From assembly GCA_964019135.1 (NCBI GenBank), contig OZ025264.1, positions 248,001 to 312,000 on the forward strand: 64,000 nt of DNA, read 5' to 3'. The notes beneath the pieces are model-generated. The model saw only the letters and a list, made by a program, of their open reading frames with translations, was not told where the DNA came from and did no database searches. Positions 22,401-36,888 of the stretch are shown in pieces; the stretch's first letter is position 1; each line of letters opens with the position of its first letter. The stretch is from Arenicola marina. Taxonomy: Eukaryota; Annelida; Polychaeta; Arenicolidae. The position numbers were made by a program, and so were the translations under genes.

Positions 22401-25400
22401 CAGTAGGACATTTCTAGTCAGTAGGACACCTCTAGTCAGTAGGACACCTCTAGTCAGTAGGACACCTCTACTCAGTAGGACACCTCTAGTCAGTAGGACA
22501 CCTCTACTCAGTAGGACATTTCTAGTCAGTAGGACACCTCTAGTCAGTAGGACACCTCTAGTCAGTAGGACACCTCTACTTAGTAGGACACCTCTAGTCA
22601 GTAGGACAACACTAGTCAGTAGGACACCTCTAGTCAGTAGGACACCTCTAGTCAACAGGACACCTCTAGTCAGAAGGACACCTCTAGTCAGTAGGACACC
22701 TCTAGTCAGTAGCACACCTCTGGTCAGCAGGACACCTCTACTCAGTAGGACAGCTCCAGTCAGTAGGACACCTCTAGTCAGTAGGACACCTCTAGTCAGT
22801 AGGACACCTCTACTTAGTAGGACACCTCTAGTCAGAAGGACAGCTCTAATCAGTAGGACACCTCTAGTCAGTAGGACGACTCTAGTCAGTAGGACACCTT
22901 TAGTCAGTAGGACACCTCTAGTCAGTCGGACCTCTAGTCAGTAGGACACCTCCAGTCAGTAGGACACTTCTAGTCAGTAAGACACCTTTAGTCAGTAGGA
23001 CACCTCTACTCCGTAGGACAGCTCCAGTCAGTATGACACTTCGTGTCAGTAGGACACCTCTAGTTAGTAGGACGCCTCCAGTCAGTAGGACACCTCTAGT
23101 CAGTAGGACACCTCTAGTCAGCAGGACACCTCTACTCAGTAGGAGACCTCTAGTCAGTAGGACACCTCTACTCAGTAGGACACCTCTAGTCAGTAGGACA
23201 ACTCTAGTCAGTAGGACACCTCTAGTCAGTAGGACACCTCTACTCAGTAGGACACTTCTAGTCAGTAGGACACCTCTACTCAGTAGGACACTTCTAGTCA
23301 GTAGGACAACTCTAGTCAGTAGGACACCTCTAGTCACTAGGACACCTCTACTCAGTAGGACATTTCTAGTCAGTAGGACACCTCTAGTCAGTAGGACACC
23401 TCTAGTCAGTAGGACACCTCTACTCAGTAGGACACCTCTAGTCAGTAGGACACCTCTACTCAGTAGGACATTTCTAGTCAGTAGGACACCTCTAGTCAGT
23501 AGGACACCTCTAGTCAGTAGGACACCTCTACTTAGTAGGACACCTCTAGTCAGTAGGACAACACTAGTCAGTAGGACACCTCTAGTCAGTAGGACACCTC
23601 TAGTCAACAGGACACCTCTAGTCAGCAGGACACCTCTAGTCAGTAGGACACCTCTAGTCAGTAGCACACCTCTGGTCAGCAGGACACCTCTACTCAGTAG
23701 GACAGCTCCAGTCAGTAGGACACCTCTGGTCAGTAGGACATCTCTAGTCAGTAGGACACCTCTAGTCAGTAGGACACCTCTATTCAATAAGACACCTCTA
23801 GTCAGAAGCACACCTCTAGTCAGCAGGACACCTCTAGTCAGTAGGACACCTCTAGTCAGTAGGACATCGTTAGTCAGTGGGACACCTCCAGTCAGTAGGA
23901 CACCTCTGGTCAGTCGGACCTCTAGTCAGTAGGACACCTCCAGACAGTAGGACACTTCTAGTCAGTAGGACACCTCTAGTCAGTAGGACACCTCTACTCA
24001 GTAGGACACTTCTAGTCAGTAGGACACCTCTACTCAGTAGGACACCTCTACTCAGTAGGACACCTCTAGTCAGTAGGACAACTCTAGTCAGTAGGACACC
24101 TCTAGTCAGTAGGACAACTCTAGTCAGTAGGACACCTCTAGTCAGTAGGATACCTCTATTCAGTAGGACATTTCTAGTCAGTAGGACACCTCTAGTCAGT
24201 GGGACACCTCTAGTCAGTAGGACACCTCCACCTAGTAGGACACCTCTAGTCAGAAGGACAGCTCTAATCAGTAGGACACCTCTAGTCAGAAGGACAGCTC
24301 TAATCAGTAGGACACCTCTAGTCAGTAGGACAACTCTAGTCAGTAGGACACCTCTAGTCAGTAGGACACCTCTAGTCAACAGGACACCTCTAGTCAGCAG
24401 GACACCTCTAGTCAGTAGGACACCTCCAGTCAGTAGCACAGCTCTGGTCAGCAGGACATCTCTACTCAGTAGGACAGCGCCAGTCAGTAGGACAGCTCCA
24501 GTCAGTAAGACACCTCTAGTCAGTAGGACACCTCTAGTCAGTAGGACACCTCTATTCAATAAGACACTTCTAGTCAGAAGCACACCTCTAGTCAGCAGGA
24601 CACCTCTAGTCAGTGGGACACCTCTAGTCAGTAGGACATCGCTAGTCAGTAGGACACCTCCACTCAGCAGGACACCTCTAGTCAGTCGGACCACTAGTCA
24701 GTAGGACACCTCCAGTCAGTAGGACACTTCTAGTCAGTAGGACACCTTTAGTCAGTAGGACACCTCTACTCAGTAGGACACTTCTTATCAGTAGGACACC
24801 TCTACTCAGTAGGACACCTCTAGTCAGTAGGACAACTCTAGTCAGTAGGACACCTCTAGTCAGTAGGACACCTCTACTCAGTAGGACATTTCCAGTCAGT
24901 AGTACACCTCAAGTCAGTGGGACACCTCTAGTCAGTAGGACACCTCTAGTCAGTAGGACACCTCTACTTAGTAGGATACCTCTGGTCAGCAGGACACCTC
25001 TACTCCGTAGGACAACTCCAGTCAGTAGGACACCTCTAGTCAGTAGGACACCTCTAGTCAGCAGGACACCTCTAGTCAGTAGGACACCTCTAGTCAGTAG
25101 GACATCGCTAGTCAGTAGGACACCTCCAGTCAGTAGGACACCTCTACTCAGTAGGACAGCTCCAGTTAGTAGGACACTTCTAGTCAGTAGGACATCTCTA
25201 GTCAGTAGGACACCCCCAGTCAGTAGGACACCTCTTGTCAGTAGGACACCTCTACTCAGTAGGAGACCTCCAGTCAGTAGGACGCCTCTACTCAGTAGGA
25301 CACCTCTAGTCAGTAGGAAAACTCTAGTCAGTAGGACACCTCTAGTCAGCAGGACACCTCTACTCAGTAGGAGACCTCTAGTCAGTAGGACACCTCTACT

Positions 25401-28400
25401 CAGTAGGACTCCTCTAGTCAGTAGGACACCTCTAGTCAGTAGGACTCCTCTACTCAGTAGGACACCTCTAGTCAGTAGGACACCTCCAGCCAGTAGGACA
25501 CCTCTACTCAGTAGGACACCTCTAGTCAGTAGGACACCTCCAGTCAGTAGGACACCTCTAGTCAGTAGGGCACCTCTAGTCAGTAGGACACCCCCAGTCA
25601 GTAGGACACCTCTACTCAGTAGGACACCTCTAGTCAGTAGGACACCACTAGTCAGTAGGACACCTCTAGTCAGTATGACACATCTATTTAGCAGGACACC
25701 TCTAGTCAGTAGGACACCTTTAGGCAGTAGGACACCTCTAATCAGTAGGAAACCTCTAGTTAGCGGGACACCTCTAGTCAGTAGGACACCTCTAATCAGT
25801 TGAACAGCTCTGGTCAGTAGGACACCTCTAGTCAGTAGGACGCCTCTAGTCAGTAGGACACCTCTAGTCAGTAGGACACCTCTAGTCAGTAGGACACTTC
25901 TACTCAGTAGGACACCTCTAGTCAGTAGGACACCTCTAGTTAGTAGGACACCTCCAGCCAGTAGGACACCTATAGTCAGTACGACACCTCTAGTTAGTAG
26001 GACACCTCCAGCCAGTAGGACACCTCTAGTCAGTAGGACACCTCTAGTCAGTAGGACACCTCCAGTCAGTAGGACACCGCCAGTCAGTAGGACACCTATA
26101 CTCAGTAGGCCACCTCTAGCCAGTAGGACACCTCTAGTCAGTAGGACACCTCTAGTCAGTATGACACATCTAGTCAGCAAGACACCTCTAGTCCGTAGGA
26201 TACCTCTAGTCCGTAGGACACCTCTAGGCAGTAGGACACCTCTAATCAGTAGGAACCTCTAGTTAGCAGGACACCTCTAGTCAGTAGGCCACCTCTAATC
26301 AGTGGAACAGCTCTGGTCAGTAGGGCACCTCTAGTCAATAAGACACCTCTCGCCAGTAGGACACCTCCAGTCAGTAGGACGCCCCTAGTCAGTAGGACAC
26401 CTCTAGTCAGTAGGACACCTCTAGTCAGTAGGACACCTCTAGTCAGTAGGACACCTCTACTCAGTAGGACACCTCTAGCCAGTGGGACACCTCTAGTCAG
26501 TAGGACACCTCTACTCAGTAGGACACCTCTAGTCAGTTGGACACCTCTAGTCAGTAGGACACCTTTAGTCAGTAGGACACCTCCAGTCAGTAGGACACTT
26601 CTAGTCAATAAAACACCTCTAGTCAGCAGGACACCTCTAGTCAGTAGGACACCTCTAGTCAGTAGAACACCTCTCGTCAATAAAACGCCTCTAGTCAGCA
26701 GGACACCTCTACTCAGTAGGACACTTCTAGTCAGTACAACACCTCTACTCAGTAGGACACCTCTAGTCAGTAGGACAACTCTAGTCAGTATGACACCTCT
26801 AGTCAGTAGGACACCTTTACTCAGTAGGAAATTTCTAGTCAGTAGGACACCTCTAGTCAGTTGGACACCTCTAGTCAGTAGGACACCTCTACTTAGTAGG
26901 ACACCTCTAGTCAGACGGACAGCTCTAATCAGTAGGACACCTCTAGTCAGTAGGACAACTCTAATCAGTAGAACACCTCTAGTCAGTAGGACAACTCTAG
27001 TCAGTAGCACACCACTGGTCAGCAGGACAGCTCTACTCAGTAGGACAGCTCCAGTCAGTAGGACACCTCTAGTCAGTAGGACACCTCTAGTCAGTAGGAC
27101 ACCTCCAGTCAGTAGGACACCTCTAGTCAGTAGGACACCTCTATTCAATAAGACACCTCTAGTCAGAAGCATACCTCTAGTCAGTAGGACACCTCTAGTC
27201 AGTAGGACACCTTTAGTCAGTAGGACACCTCCAGTCAGTGGGACACTTCTAGTCAGTAGGACACCTCTAATCATTAGGGAACCTCTCGTTAGCAGGACAC
27301 GTCTGGTCAGTAGGACACCTTTAATCAGTGGAACAGCTCTGGTCAGTAGGACACATCTAGTCAATAAGACACCTCTCGTCAGTAGGACACCTCTAGTCAG
27401 TAGGACGCCTCTAGTCAGTACGACACCTCTAGTCAGTAGGACACTTCTAGCCAGTGGGACACCTCTAGTCAGTAGGACACCTCTAGCCAGTGGGACACCT
27501 CTAGTCAACAGGACACCTCTAGTCAGTAGGACACCTCTAGTCAGTTGGACACCTCTAGTCAGTTGGACACCTCTAGTCAGTAGGACACCTCTAGTCGATA
27601 TGACACCTCTAGTCCGTAGGACACCTCCAGTCAATTAAACACCTCTAGTCTATTAAACACCTCTAGTCAGTAGGACACCTCTAGTCAGTAGGACACCTCT
27701 AGTCAGTAGGACGCCTCTAGTCAGTAGAACACCTCTCGTCAATAAAACACCTCTAGTCAGCAGGACACCTCTACTCAGTAGGACTCCTCTAGTCAGTAGG
27801 ACATCTCTACTCAGTAGAACACCTCTAGTGAGTACGACAACTCTAGTCAGTAGGACACCTCTAGTCAGTAGGACACCTCTACCTAGTAGCACACCTCTAG
27901 TCAGAAGGACAGCTCTGATCAGTAGGACACCACTAGTCAGTAGGACACCTCTAGTCAGTAGGACACCTCTACCTAGTAGGACACCTCTAGTCAGTACGAC
28001 ACCTCCAGTCAGTAGAACACCTCTCATCAATAAAACACCTCTAGTCAGCAGGACACTTCTACTCAGTAGGATACTTCTAGTCAGTAGGACACCTCTACTC
28101 AGTAGGACACCTCTAGTCAGTAGGACAACTCTAGTCAGTAGGACACCTCTAGTCAGTAGGACACCTCTACTCAGTAGGACATTTCCAGTCAGTAGTACAC
28201 CTCAAGTCCGTAGGACACCTCAAGTCAGTAGGACACCTCTACTTAGTAGGACACCTCTGGTCAGCAGGACACCTCTACTCAGTAGGACAACTCCAGTCAG
28301 TGGGACACCTCTAGTCAGTAGGACACCTCTAGTCAGTAGGGCACCTCCAGTCAGTAGGACACCTCTAGTCAGTAGGACACCTCTATTCAATAAGACACCT

Positions 28401-31400
28401 CTAGTCAGAAGCACACCGGTAGTCAGCAGGACACTACTAGTCAGTAGGACACCTCTAGTCAGTAGGACATCGCTAGGCAGTAGGACACCTCCAGTCAGTA
28501 GGACACCTCTACCCAGTAAGACAGCTCCAGTTAGTAGGACACTTCTAGTCAGTAGGACACCTCTAGTCAGTAGGACACCTCCAGTCAGTAGGACACCTCT
28601 AGTCAGTAGGACACCTCTACTCAGTAGGAGACCTCTAGTCAGTAGGACACCTCTAGTCAGTAGGACACCTCTAGTCAGTAGAACACCTCCAGTCAGTAGG
28701 ACACCTCTAGTCAGCACGACACCTCTAGTCAGTAGGACACCTCTAGTCAGTAGGACATCGCTAGTCAGTAGGACATCTCCAGTCCGTAGGACACCTCTAG
28801 TCAGTCGGACCTCTAGTCAGTAGGACACCTCCATTCAGTAGGACACTTCTAGTCAGTAGGACACCTCTAGTCAGTAGGACACCTCTAGTCAGTAGGACAC
28901 CTCTACTCAGTTGGACGTTTCTAGTCAGTATGACACCTCTAGTCAGTAGGACACCTCTAGTCAGTAGGACACTTCTACTTAGTAGGACACCTCTAGTCAG
29001 ATGGACAGCTCTAATCAGTAGGACACCTCTAGTCAGTAGGACAACTCTAGTCAGTAGGACACCTTTAGTCAGTAGGACACCTCTAGTCAGTCGGACCTCT
29101 AGTCAGTAGGACACCTCCAGTCAGTAGGACACTTCTAGTCAGCAAGACAACCTTTAGTCAGTAGGACACCTCTACTCCGTAGGACAGCTCCAGTCAGTAT
29201 GACACTTCGTGTCAGTAGGACACCTCTAGTTAGTAGGACGCCTCCAGTCAGTAGGACACCTCTACTCAGTAGGACACCTCTAGTCAGCAGGACACCTCTA
29301 CTCAGTAGGAGACCTCTAGTCAGTAGGACACCTCTACTCAGTAGGACACCTCTAGTCAGTAGGACAACTCTAGTCAGTAGGACAACTCTAGTCAGTAGGA
29401 CACCTCTACTCAGTAGGATACCTCTAGTCAGTAGGACAACTCTAGTCAGTAGGACACCTCTAGTCAGTAGGACACCTCTACTCAGTAGGACACTTCTAGT
29501 CAGTAGGACACTTCTACTCAGTAGGACACTTCTAGTCAGTAGGAACACTCTAGTCAGTAGGACACCTCTAGTCAGTAGGACACCTCTACTCAGTAGGACA
29601 TTTCTAGTCAGTAGGACACCTCTAGTCAGTAGGTCACCTCTAGTCAGTAGGACACCTCTACTCAGTAGGACACCTCTACTCAGTAGGACATTTCTAGTCA
29701 GTAGGACACCTCTAATCAGTAGGACACCTCTAGTCAGTAGGACACCTCTACTTAGTAGGACACCTTTAGTCAGTAGGACAACTCTAGTCAGTAGGACACC
29801 TCTAGTCAGTAGGACACCTCTAGTCAACAGGACACCTCTAGTCAGCAGGACACCTCTAGTCAGTAGGACACCTCTAGTCAGTAGCACACCTCTGGTCAGC
29901 AGGACACCTCTACTCAGTAGGACAGCTCCAGTCAGTAGGACACCTCTAGTCAGTAGGGCACCTCTAGTCAGTAGGACACCTCTAGTCAGTAGGACACCTC
30001 TATTCAATAAGACACCTCTAGTCAGAAGCACACTTCTAGTCAGCAGGGCACCTCTAGTCAGTAGGACACCTCTAGTCAGTAGGACATCGCTAGTCAGTAG
30101 GACACCTCCAGTCAGTAGGACACCTCTAGTCAGTAGGACACCTCTAGTCACAGGACACCTCTACTCAGTAGGAGACCTCTAGTCAGTAGGACACCTCTAC
30201 TCAGTAGGACACCTCTAGTCAGTAGGACAACTCTAGTCAGTAGGACACCTCTAGTCACTAGGACACCTCTACTCAGTAGGACACCTCTAGTCAGTAGGAC
30301 AACTCTAGTCAGTAGGACAACTCTAGTCAGTAGGACATCTCTAGTCAGTAGGACACCTCTATTCAATAACACACCTCTAGTCAGAAGCACACCTCTAGTC
30401 AGCAGGACACCTCTAGTCAGTAGGACACCTCTAGTCAGTAGGACATCGCTAGTCAGTAGGACACCTCTACTCAGTAGGACATTTCTAGTCAGTAGGACAC
30501 CTCTAGTCAGTAGGACACCTCTAGTCAGTAGGACACCTCTACTCAGTAGGACACCTCTAGTCAGTAGGACACCTCTACTCAGTAGGACATTTCTAGTCAG
30601 TAGGACACCTCTACTCAGTAGGACACCTCTAGTCAGTAGGACACCTCTACTCAGTAGGACACCTCTAGTCAGTAGGACAACTCTAGTCAGTAGGACACTT
30701 CTAGTCAGTAGAACACCTCTACTCAGTAGGACACTTCTAGTCAGTAGGACACCTCTACTCAGTAGGACACTTCTAGTCAGTAGGACAACTCTAGTCAGTA
30801 GGACACCTCTAGTCAGTAGGACACCTCTACTCAGTAGGACATTTCTATTCAGTAGGACACCTCTAGTCAGTAGGACACCTCTAGACAGTAGGACACCTCT
30901 ACTCAGTAGGACACCTCTAGTCAGTAGGACACCTCTACTCAGTAGGACATTTCTAGTCAGTAGGACACCTCTAGTCAGTAGGACACCTCTAGTCAGTAGG
31001 ACACCTCTACTTAGTAGGACACCTCTAGTCAGTAGGACAACTCTAGTCAGTAGGACACCTCTAGTCAGTAGGACACCTCTAGTCAACAGGACACCTCTAG
31101 TCAGCAGGACACCTCTAGTCAGTAGGACACCTCTAGTCAGTAGCACACCTCTGGTCAGCAGGACACCTCTGCTCAGTAGGACAGTTCCAGTCAGTAGGAC
31201 ACCTCTAGTCAGTAGGACACCTCTAGTCAGTAGGACACCTCTAGTCAGTAGGACACCTCTAGTCAGTAGGACACCTCTATTCAATAAGACACCTCTAGTC
31301 AGAAGCACACCTCTAGTCAGCAGGACACCTCTAGTCAGTAGGACACCTCTAGTCAGTAGGACATCGCTAGTCAGTAGGACACCTCCAGTCAGTAGAACAC

Positions 31401-34400
31401 CTCTGGTCAGTCGGACCTCTAGTCAGTAGGACTCCTCCAGACAGTAGGACACTTCTAGTCAGTAGGACACCTTTAGTCAGTAGGACACCTCTACTCAGTA
31501 GGACACTTCTAGTCAGTAGGACACCTCTACTCAGTAGGACACCTCTACTCAGTAGGACACCTCTACTCAGTAGGACAACTCTAGTCAGTAGGACACCTCT
31601 AGTCAGTAGGACAACTCTAGTCAGTAGGACACCTCTAGTCAGTAGGATACCTCTATTCAGTAGGACATTTCTAGTCAGTAGGACACCTCTAGTCAGTAGG
31701 ACACCTCTAGTCAGTAGGACACCTCTACCTAGTAGGACACCTCTAGTCAGAAGGACAGCTCTAATCAGTAGGACACCTCTAGTCAGAAGGACAGCTCTAA
31801 TCAGTAGGACACCTCTAGTCAGTAGGACAACTCTAGTCAGTAGGACACCTCTAGTCAGTAGGACACCTCTAGTCAACAGGACACCTCTAGTCAGCAGGAC
31901 ACCTCTAGTCAGTAGGACACCTCCAGTCAGTAGCACAGCTCTGGTCAGCAGGACATCTCTACTCAGTAGGACAGCCCCAATCAGTAGGACAGCACCAGTC
32001 AGTAAGACACCTCTAGTCAGTAGGACACCTCTAGTCAGTAGGACACCTCTATTCAATAAGGCACTTCTAGTCAGAAGCACACCTCTAGTCAGCAAGACAC
32101 CTCTAGTCAGTGGGACACCTCTAGTCAGTAGGACATCGCTAGTCAGTAGGACACCTCCACTCAGTAGGACACCTCTAGTCAGTCGGACCACTAGTCAGTA
32201 GGACACCTCCAGTCAGTAGACACTTCTAGTCAGTAGGACACCTTTAGTCAGTAGGACACCTCTAGTCAGTAAGACACCTCTACTCAGTAAGACATTTCAA
32301 GTCAGTAGGACACCTCTAGTCAGTAGGACACCTCTAGTCAGTAGGACACCTCTAGTCAGTAGGACACCTCTACTCAGTAGGACATTTCTAGTCAGTAGGA
32401 CACCTCTAGTCAGTAGGACACCTCTAGTCAGTAGGACACCTCTACTCAGTAGGACACCTCTAGTCAGTAGGACAACTCTAGTCAGTAGGACACTTCTAGT
32501 TAGTAGGACACCTCTACTCAGTAGGACACTTCTAGTCAGTAGGACACCTCTACTCAGTAGGACACTTCTAGTCAGTAGGACAACTCTAGTCAGTAGGACA
32601 CCTCTAGTCAGTAGGACACCTCTACTCAGTAGGACATTTCTATTCAGTAGGACACCTCTAGTCAGTAGGACACCTCTAGACAGTAGGACACCTCTACTCA
32701 GTAGGACACCTCTAGTCAGTAGGACACCTCTACTCAGTAGGACACCTCTACTTAGTAGGACACCTCTAGTCAGTAGGACACCTCTAGTCAGTAGGACACC
32801 TCTACTTAGTAGGACACCTCTAGTCAGTAGGATAACTCTAGTCAGTAGGACACCTCTAGTCAGTAGGACACCTCTAGTCAACAGGACACCTCTAGTCAGC
32901 AGGACACCTCTAGTCAGTAGGACACCTCTAGTCAGTAGCACACCTCTGGTCAGCAGGACACCTCTGCTCAGTAGGACAGTTCCAGTCAGTAGGACACCTC
33001 TAGTCAGTAGGACACCTCTAGTCAGTAGGACACCTCTAGTCAGTAGGACACCTCTATTCAATAAGACACCTCTAGTCAGAAGCACACCTCTAGTCAGCAG
33101 GACACCTCTAGTCAGTAGGACACCTCTAGTCAGTAGGACATCGCTAGTCAGTAGGACACCTCCAGTCAGTAGAACACCTCTGGTCAGTCGGACCTCTAGT
33201 CAGTAGGACTCCTCCAGACAGTAGGACACTTCTAGTCAGTAGGACACCTTTAGTCAGTAGGACACCTCTACTCAGTAGGACACTTCTAGTCAGTAGGACA
33301 CTTCTACTCAGTAGGACACCTCTACTCAGTAGGACACCTCTACTCAGTAGGACAACTCTAGTCAGTAGGACACCTCTAGTCAGTAGGACAACTCTAGTCA
33401 GTAGGACACCTCTAGTCAGTAGGATACCTCTATTCAGTACGACATTTCTAGTCAGTAGGACACCTCTAGTCAGTAGGACACCTCTAGTCAGTAGGACACC
33501 TCTACCTAGTAGGACACCTCTAGTCAGAAGGACAGCTCTAATCAGTAGGACACCTCTAGTCAGAAGGACAGCTCTAATCAGTAGGACACCTCTAGTCAGT
33601 AGGACAACTCTCGTCAGTAGGACACCTCTAGTCAGTAGGACACCTCTAGTCAACAGGACACCTCTAGTCAGCAGGACACCTCTAGTCAGTAGGACACCTC
33701 TAGTCAGTAGGACACCTCTAGTCAACAGGACACCTCTAGTCAGCAGGACACCTCTAGTCAGTAGGACACCTCCAGTCAGTAGCACAGCTCTGGTCAGCAG
33801 GACATTTCTACTCAGTAGGACAGCTCCAGTCAGTAGGACAGCACCAGTCAGTAAGACACCTCTAGTCAGTAGGACACCTCTATTCAATAAGACACTTCTA
33901 GTCAGAAGCACACCTCTAGTCAGCAGGACACCTCTAGTCAGTGGGACACCTCTAGTCAGTAGGACATCGCTAGTCAGTAGGACACCTCCACTCAGCAGGA
34001 CACCTCTAGTCAGTCGGACCTCTAGTCAGTAGGACACCTCTAGTCAGTAGGACACCTCTATTCAATAAGACACCTCTAGTCAGAAGCACACCTCTAGTCA
34101 GCAGGACACCTCTAGTCAGTAGGACACCTCTAGTCAGTAGGACATCGCTAGTCAGTAGGACACCTCCAGTCAGTAGAACACCTCTGGTCAGTCGGACCTC
34201 TAGTCAGTAGGACTCCTCCAGACAGTAGGACACTTCTAGTCAGTAGGACACCTTTAGTCAGTAGGAGACCTCTACTCAGTAGGACACTTCTAGTCAGTAG
34301 GACACCTCTACTCAGTAGGACACCTCTACTCAGTAGGACACCTCTACTCAGTAGGACAACTCTAGTCAGTAGGACACCTCTAGTCAGTAGGACAACTCTA

Positions 34401-36036
34401 GTCAGTAGGACACCTCTAGTCAGTAGGATACCTCTATTCAGTACGACATTTCTAGTCAGTAGGACACCTCTAGTCAGTAGGACACCTCTAGTCAGTAGGA
34501 CACCTCTACCTAGTAGGACACCTCTAGTCAGAAGGACAGCTCTAATCAGTAGGACACCTCTAGTCAGAAGGACAGCTCTAATCAGTAGGACACCTCTAGT
34601 CAGTAGGACAACTCTCGTCAGTAGGACACCTCTAGTCAGTAGGACACCTCTAGTCAACAGGACACCTCTAGTCAGCAGGACACCTCTAGTCAGTAGGACA
34701 CCTCTAGTCAGTAGGACACCTCTAGTCAACAGGACACCTCTAGTCAGCAGGACACCTCTAGTCAGTAGGACACCTCCAGTCAGTAGCACAGCTCTGGTCA
34801 GCAGGACATTTCTACTCAGTAGGACAGCTCCAGTCAGTAGGACAGCACCAGTCAGTAAGACACCTCTAGTCAGTAGGACACCTCTATTCAATAAGACACT
34901 TCTAGTCAGAAGCACACCTCTAGTCAGCAGGACACCTCTAGTCAGTGGGACACCTCTAGTCAGTAGGACATCGCTAGTCAGTAGGACACCTCCACTCAGC
35001 AGGACACCTCTAGTCAGTCGGACCACTAGTCAGTAGGACACCTCCAGTCAGTAGACACTTCTAGTCAGTAGGACACCTTTAGTCAGTAGGACACCTCTAC
35101 TCAGTAGGACACTTCTAGTCAGTAGGACACCTCTACTCAGTAGGACACCTCTAGTCAGTAGGACACCTCTAGTCAGTAGGACACCTCTACTCAGTAGGAC
35201 ATTTCCAGTCAGTAGTACACCTCAAGTCAGTGGGACACCTCTAGTCAGTAGGACACCTCTAGTCAGTAGGACACCTCTACTTAGTAGGATACCTCTGGTC
35301 AGCAGGACACCTCTACCCCGTAGGACAACTCCAGTCAGTAGGACACCTCTAGTCAGTAGGACACCTCTAGTCAGTAGGACACCTCCAGTCAGTAGGACAC
35401 CTCTAGTCAGTAGGACACCTCTATTCAATAAGACACCTCTTGTCAGAAGCACACCTCTAGTCAGCAGGACACCTCTAGTCAGTAGGACACCTCTAGTCAG
35501 TAGACATCGCTAGTCAGTAGGACACCTCCAGTCAGTAGGACACCTCTACTCAGTAGGACAGCTCCAGTTAGTAGGACACTTCTAGTCAGTATGACACCTC
35601 TATTCAGTTGGACACCTCCAGTCAGTAGGACACCTCTTGTCAGTAGGACACCTCTACTCAGTAGGAGACCCCTAGTCAGTAAGACACCTCTACTCAGTAG
35701 GACACCTCTAGTCAGTAGGACAACTCTAGTCAGTAGGACACCTCTAGTCAGCAGAACACCTCTACTCAGTAGGAGACCTCTAGTCAGTAGGACACCTCTA
35801 CTCAGTAGGACTCCTCTAGTCAGTATCACACCTCTAGTCAGTAGGACTCCTCTAGTCAGTAGGACACCTCTAGTCAGTAGGACACCTCTAGTCAGCAGGA
35901 CACCTCTACTCAGTAGGAGACCTCTAGTCAGTAGGACACCTCTACTCGGTAGGACTCCTCTAGTCAGTAGGACACCTCTAGTCAGTAGGACACCTCTAGT
36001 CAGTAGGACTCCTCTAGTCAGTAGGACACCTCTATT
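19449..36036 (+). repeat. 18-bp satellite, about 920 units, with higher-order repeats
   Basis: The unit is CAGTAGGACACCTCTAGT. Frequent variants are CTCTACT, CTCCAGT, CAACTCTAGT, CATTTCTAGT, CAACAGG and ATTCAATAAG. A 16-bp variant, CAGTCGGACCTCTAGT, recurs near 20,033, 20,992, 21,766, 21,971, 22,920, 23,910, 28,801, 29,091, 31,408, 33,186, 34,013 and 34,193. It marks higher-order blocks of two main types, about 950 bp and about 775-830 bp. The marker TATGACACTTCGTGTCAG repeats near 20,143, 22,081, 23,033 and 29,199. One frame per strand is open (LVSRTP plus, TRGVLL minus) because 18 is a multiple of three. The array ends about 770 bp upstream of exon 1. Confidence 0.97.
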
Positions 36037-36802
36037 CGGTCCCAATGTATCTCGCTATGGGCCACATCGGTTACGATACACCACACATGCGCATTCCAAC
36101 TTACTCATTTACATTGGTTGGACGACGTACTTTATCAACCCACCCTCTCCACGTCTTTTCCTTCTCGTTATTATCATCCCTTATACCCCACTCAGCGTCT
36201 TTCAATGCTGTAGCCTTTCACATAGTTGAAAGCATGATGCATCGCAGTGGGACATCTTTTGGCTTCAAGGTCGAACACAATGTCGATGAACCACGGTTCT
36301 GGGTCAACTCTACAGTGGCTCCCTCTATGGAACGCGCCCAGAAGCATAGTCCAATCTTTTCATGCTACCGAATGTCCGTCCGTCTACTTATGGAACAAAC
36401 CGATTATGGGAATATTTGGTTCGTATTGCGTTAATGCAAGGCCGTCCTAGGAGGTTTAATGTAAGGGTAGAACTCTTTGCACCGGCCACTCAGCACAATA
36501 CACTTTAGACGCATATAGAAACGTATAGAAACGATGCGTAATGTGCATATTCGGGTTACCGCAGGGATATACCGAGCTACCAAAGAAATGCGCCCAGTGC
36601 TAAATATAGAGGTAGTCGCGCTATGCCACATTATATGGACGTTCATTCGCCCTCAGCAGTTCGTGCAAGTACATGTTAAATGTTAATTTAACGATACGGA
36701 AACAAAATGCATGAAACAATTTAAAAAGCTATACCCTTAATAAATTTTAATTTGAGATAATCCATATTGATCCAGGTGCAGATCATAATCCTTGATCCCG
36801 AT
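36037..36802 (+). promoter_or_regulatory. Upstream region of the CUB gene, left copy
   Basis: Unique DNA between the 18-bp array and the start codon. The last 560 bp (from about 36,235) are conserved in the right arm (48,512-49,080), while 36,040-36,235 is absent there because the array starts straight away. An AT-rich CCCTTAATAAATTTT box about 65 bp before the ATG is the same in both copies and is the only core-promoter candidate. No initiator was identified with confidence. Confidence 0.4.
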
Positions 36803-36888
36803 ATGACAGCAGTGAGCGGACTGTGGATTATAGGATTGACAATCCTGGTCATCCACGGAGTAGTCGCTGTTAGCGATCCCGATCTCGG
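36803..36888 (+). CDS. CUB gene left copy, exon 1 (signal peptide)
   Basis: Encodes MTAVSGLWIIGLTILVIHGV and then VAVSDPDLG, a classic signal peptide. It ends at CTCGG with donor GTAAGT, phase 2. Reading past the donor gives GGG TAA at once, so any downstream donor would truncate the protein. Confidence 0.87.

Noticed and set aside
36247..36450. 67-codon frame upstream of exon 1, open in both copies
   Set aside because: Two overlapping frames are equally open, and the changes between the copies alter the amino acid in each frame, giving no sign of protein constraint.
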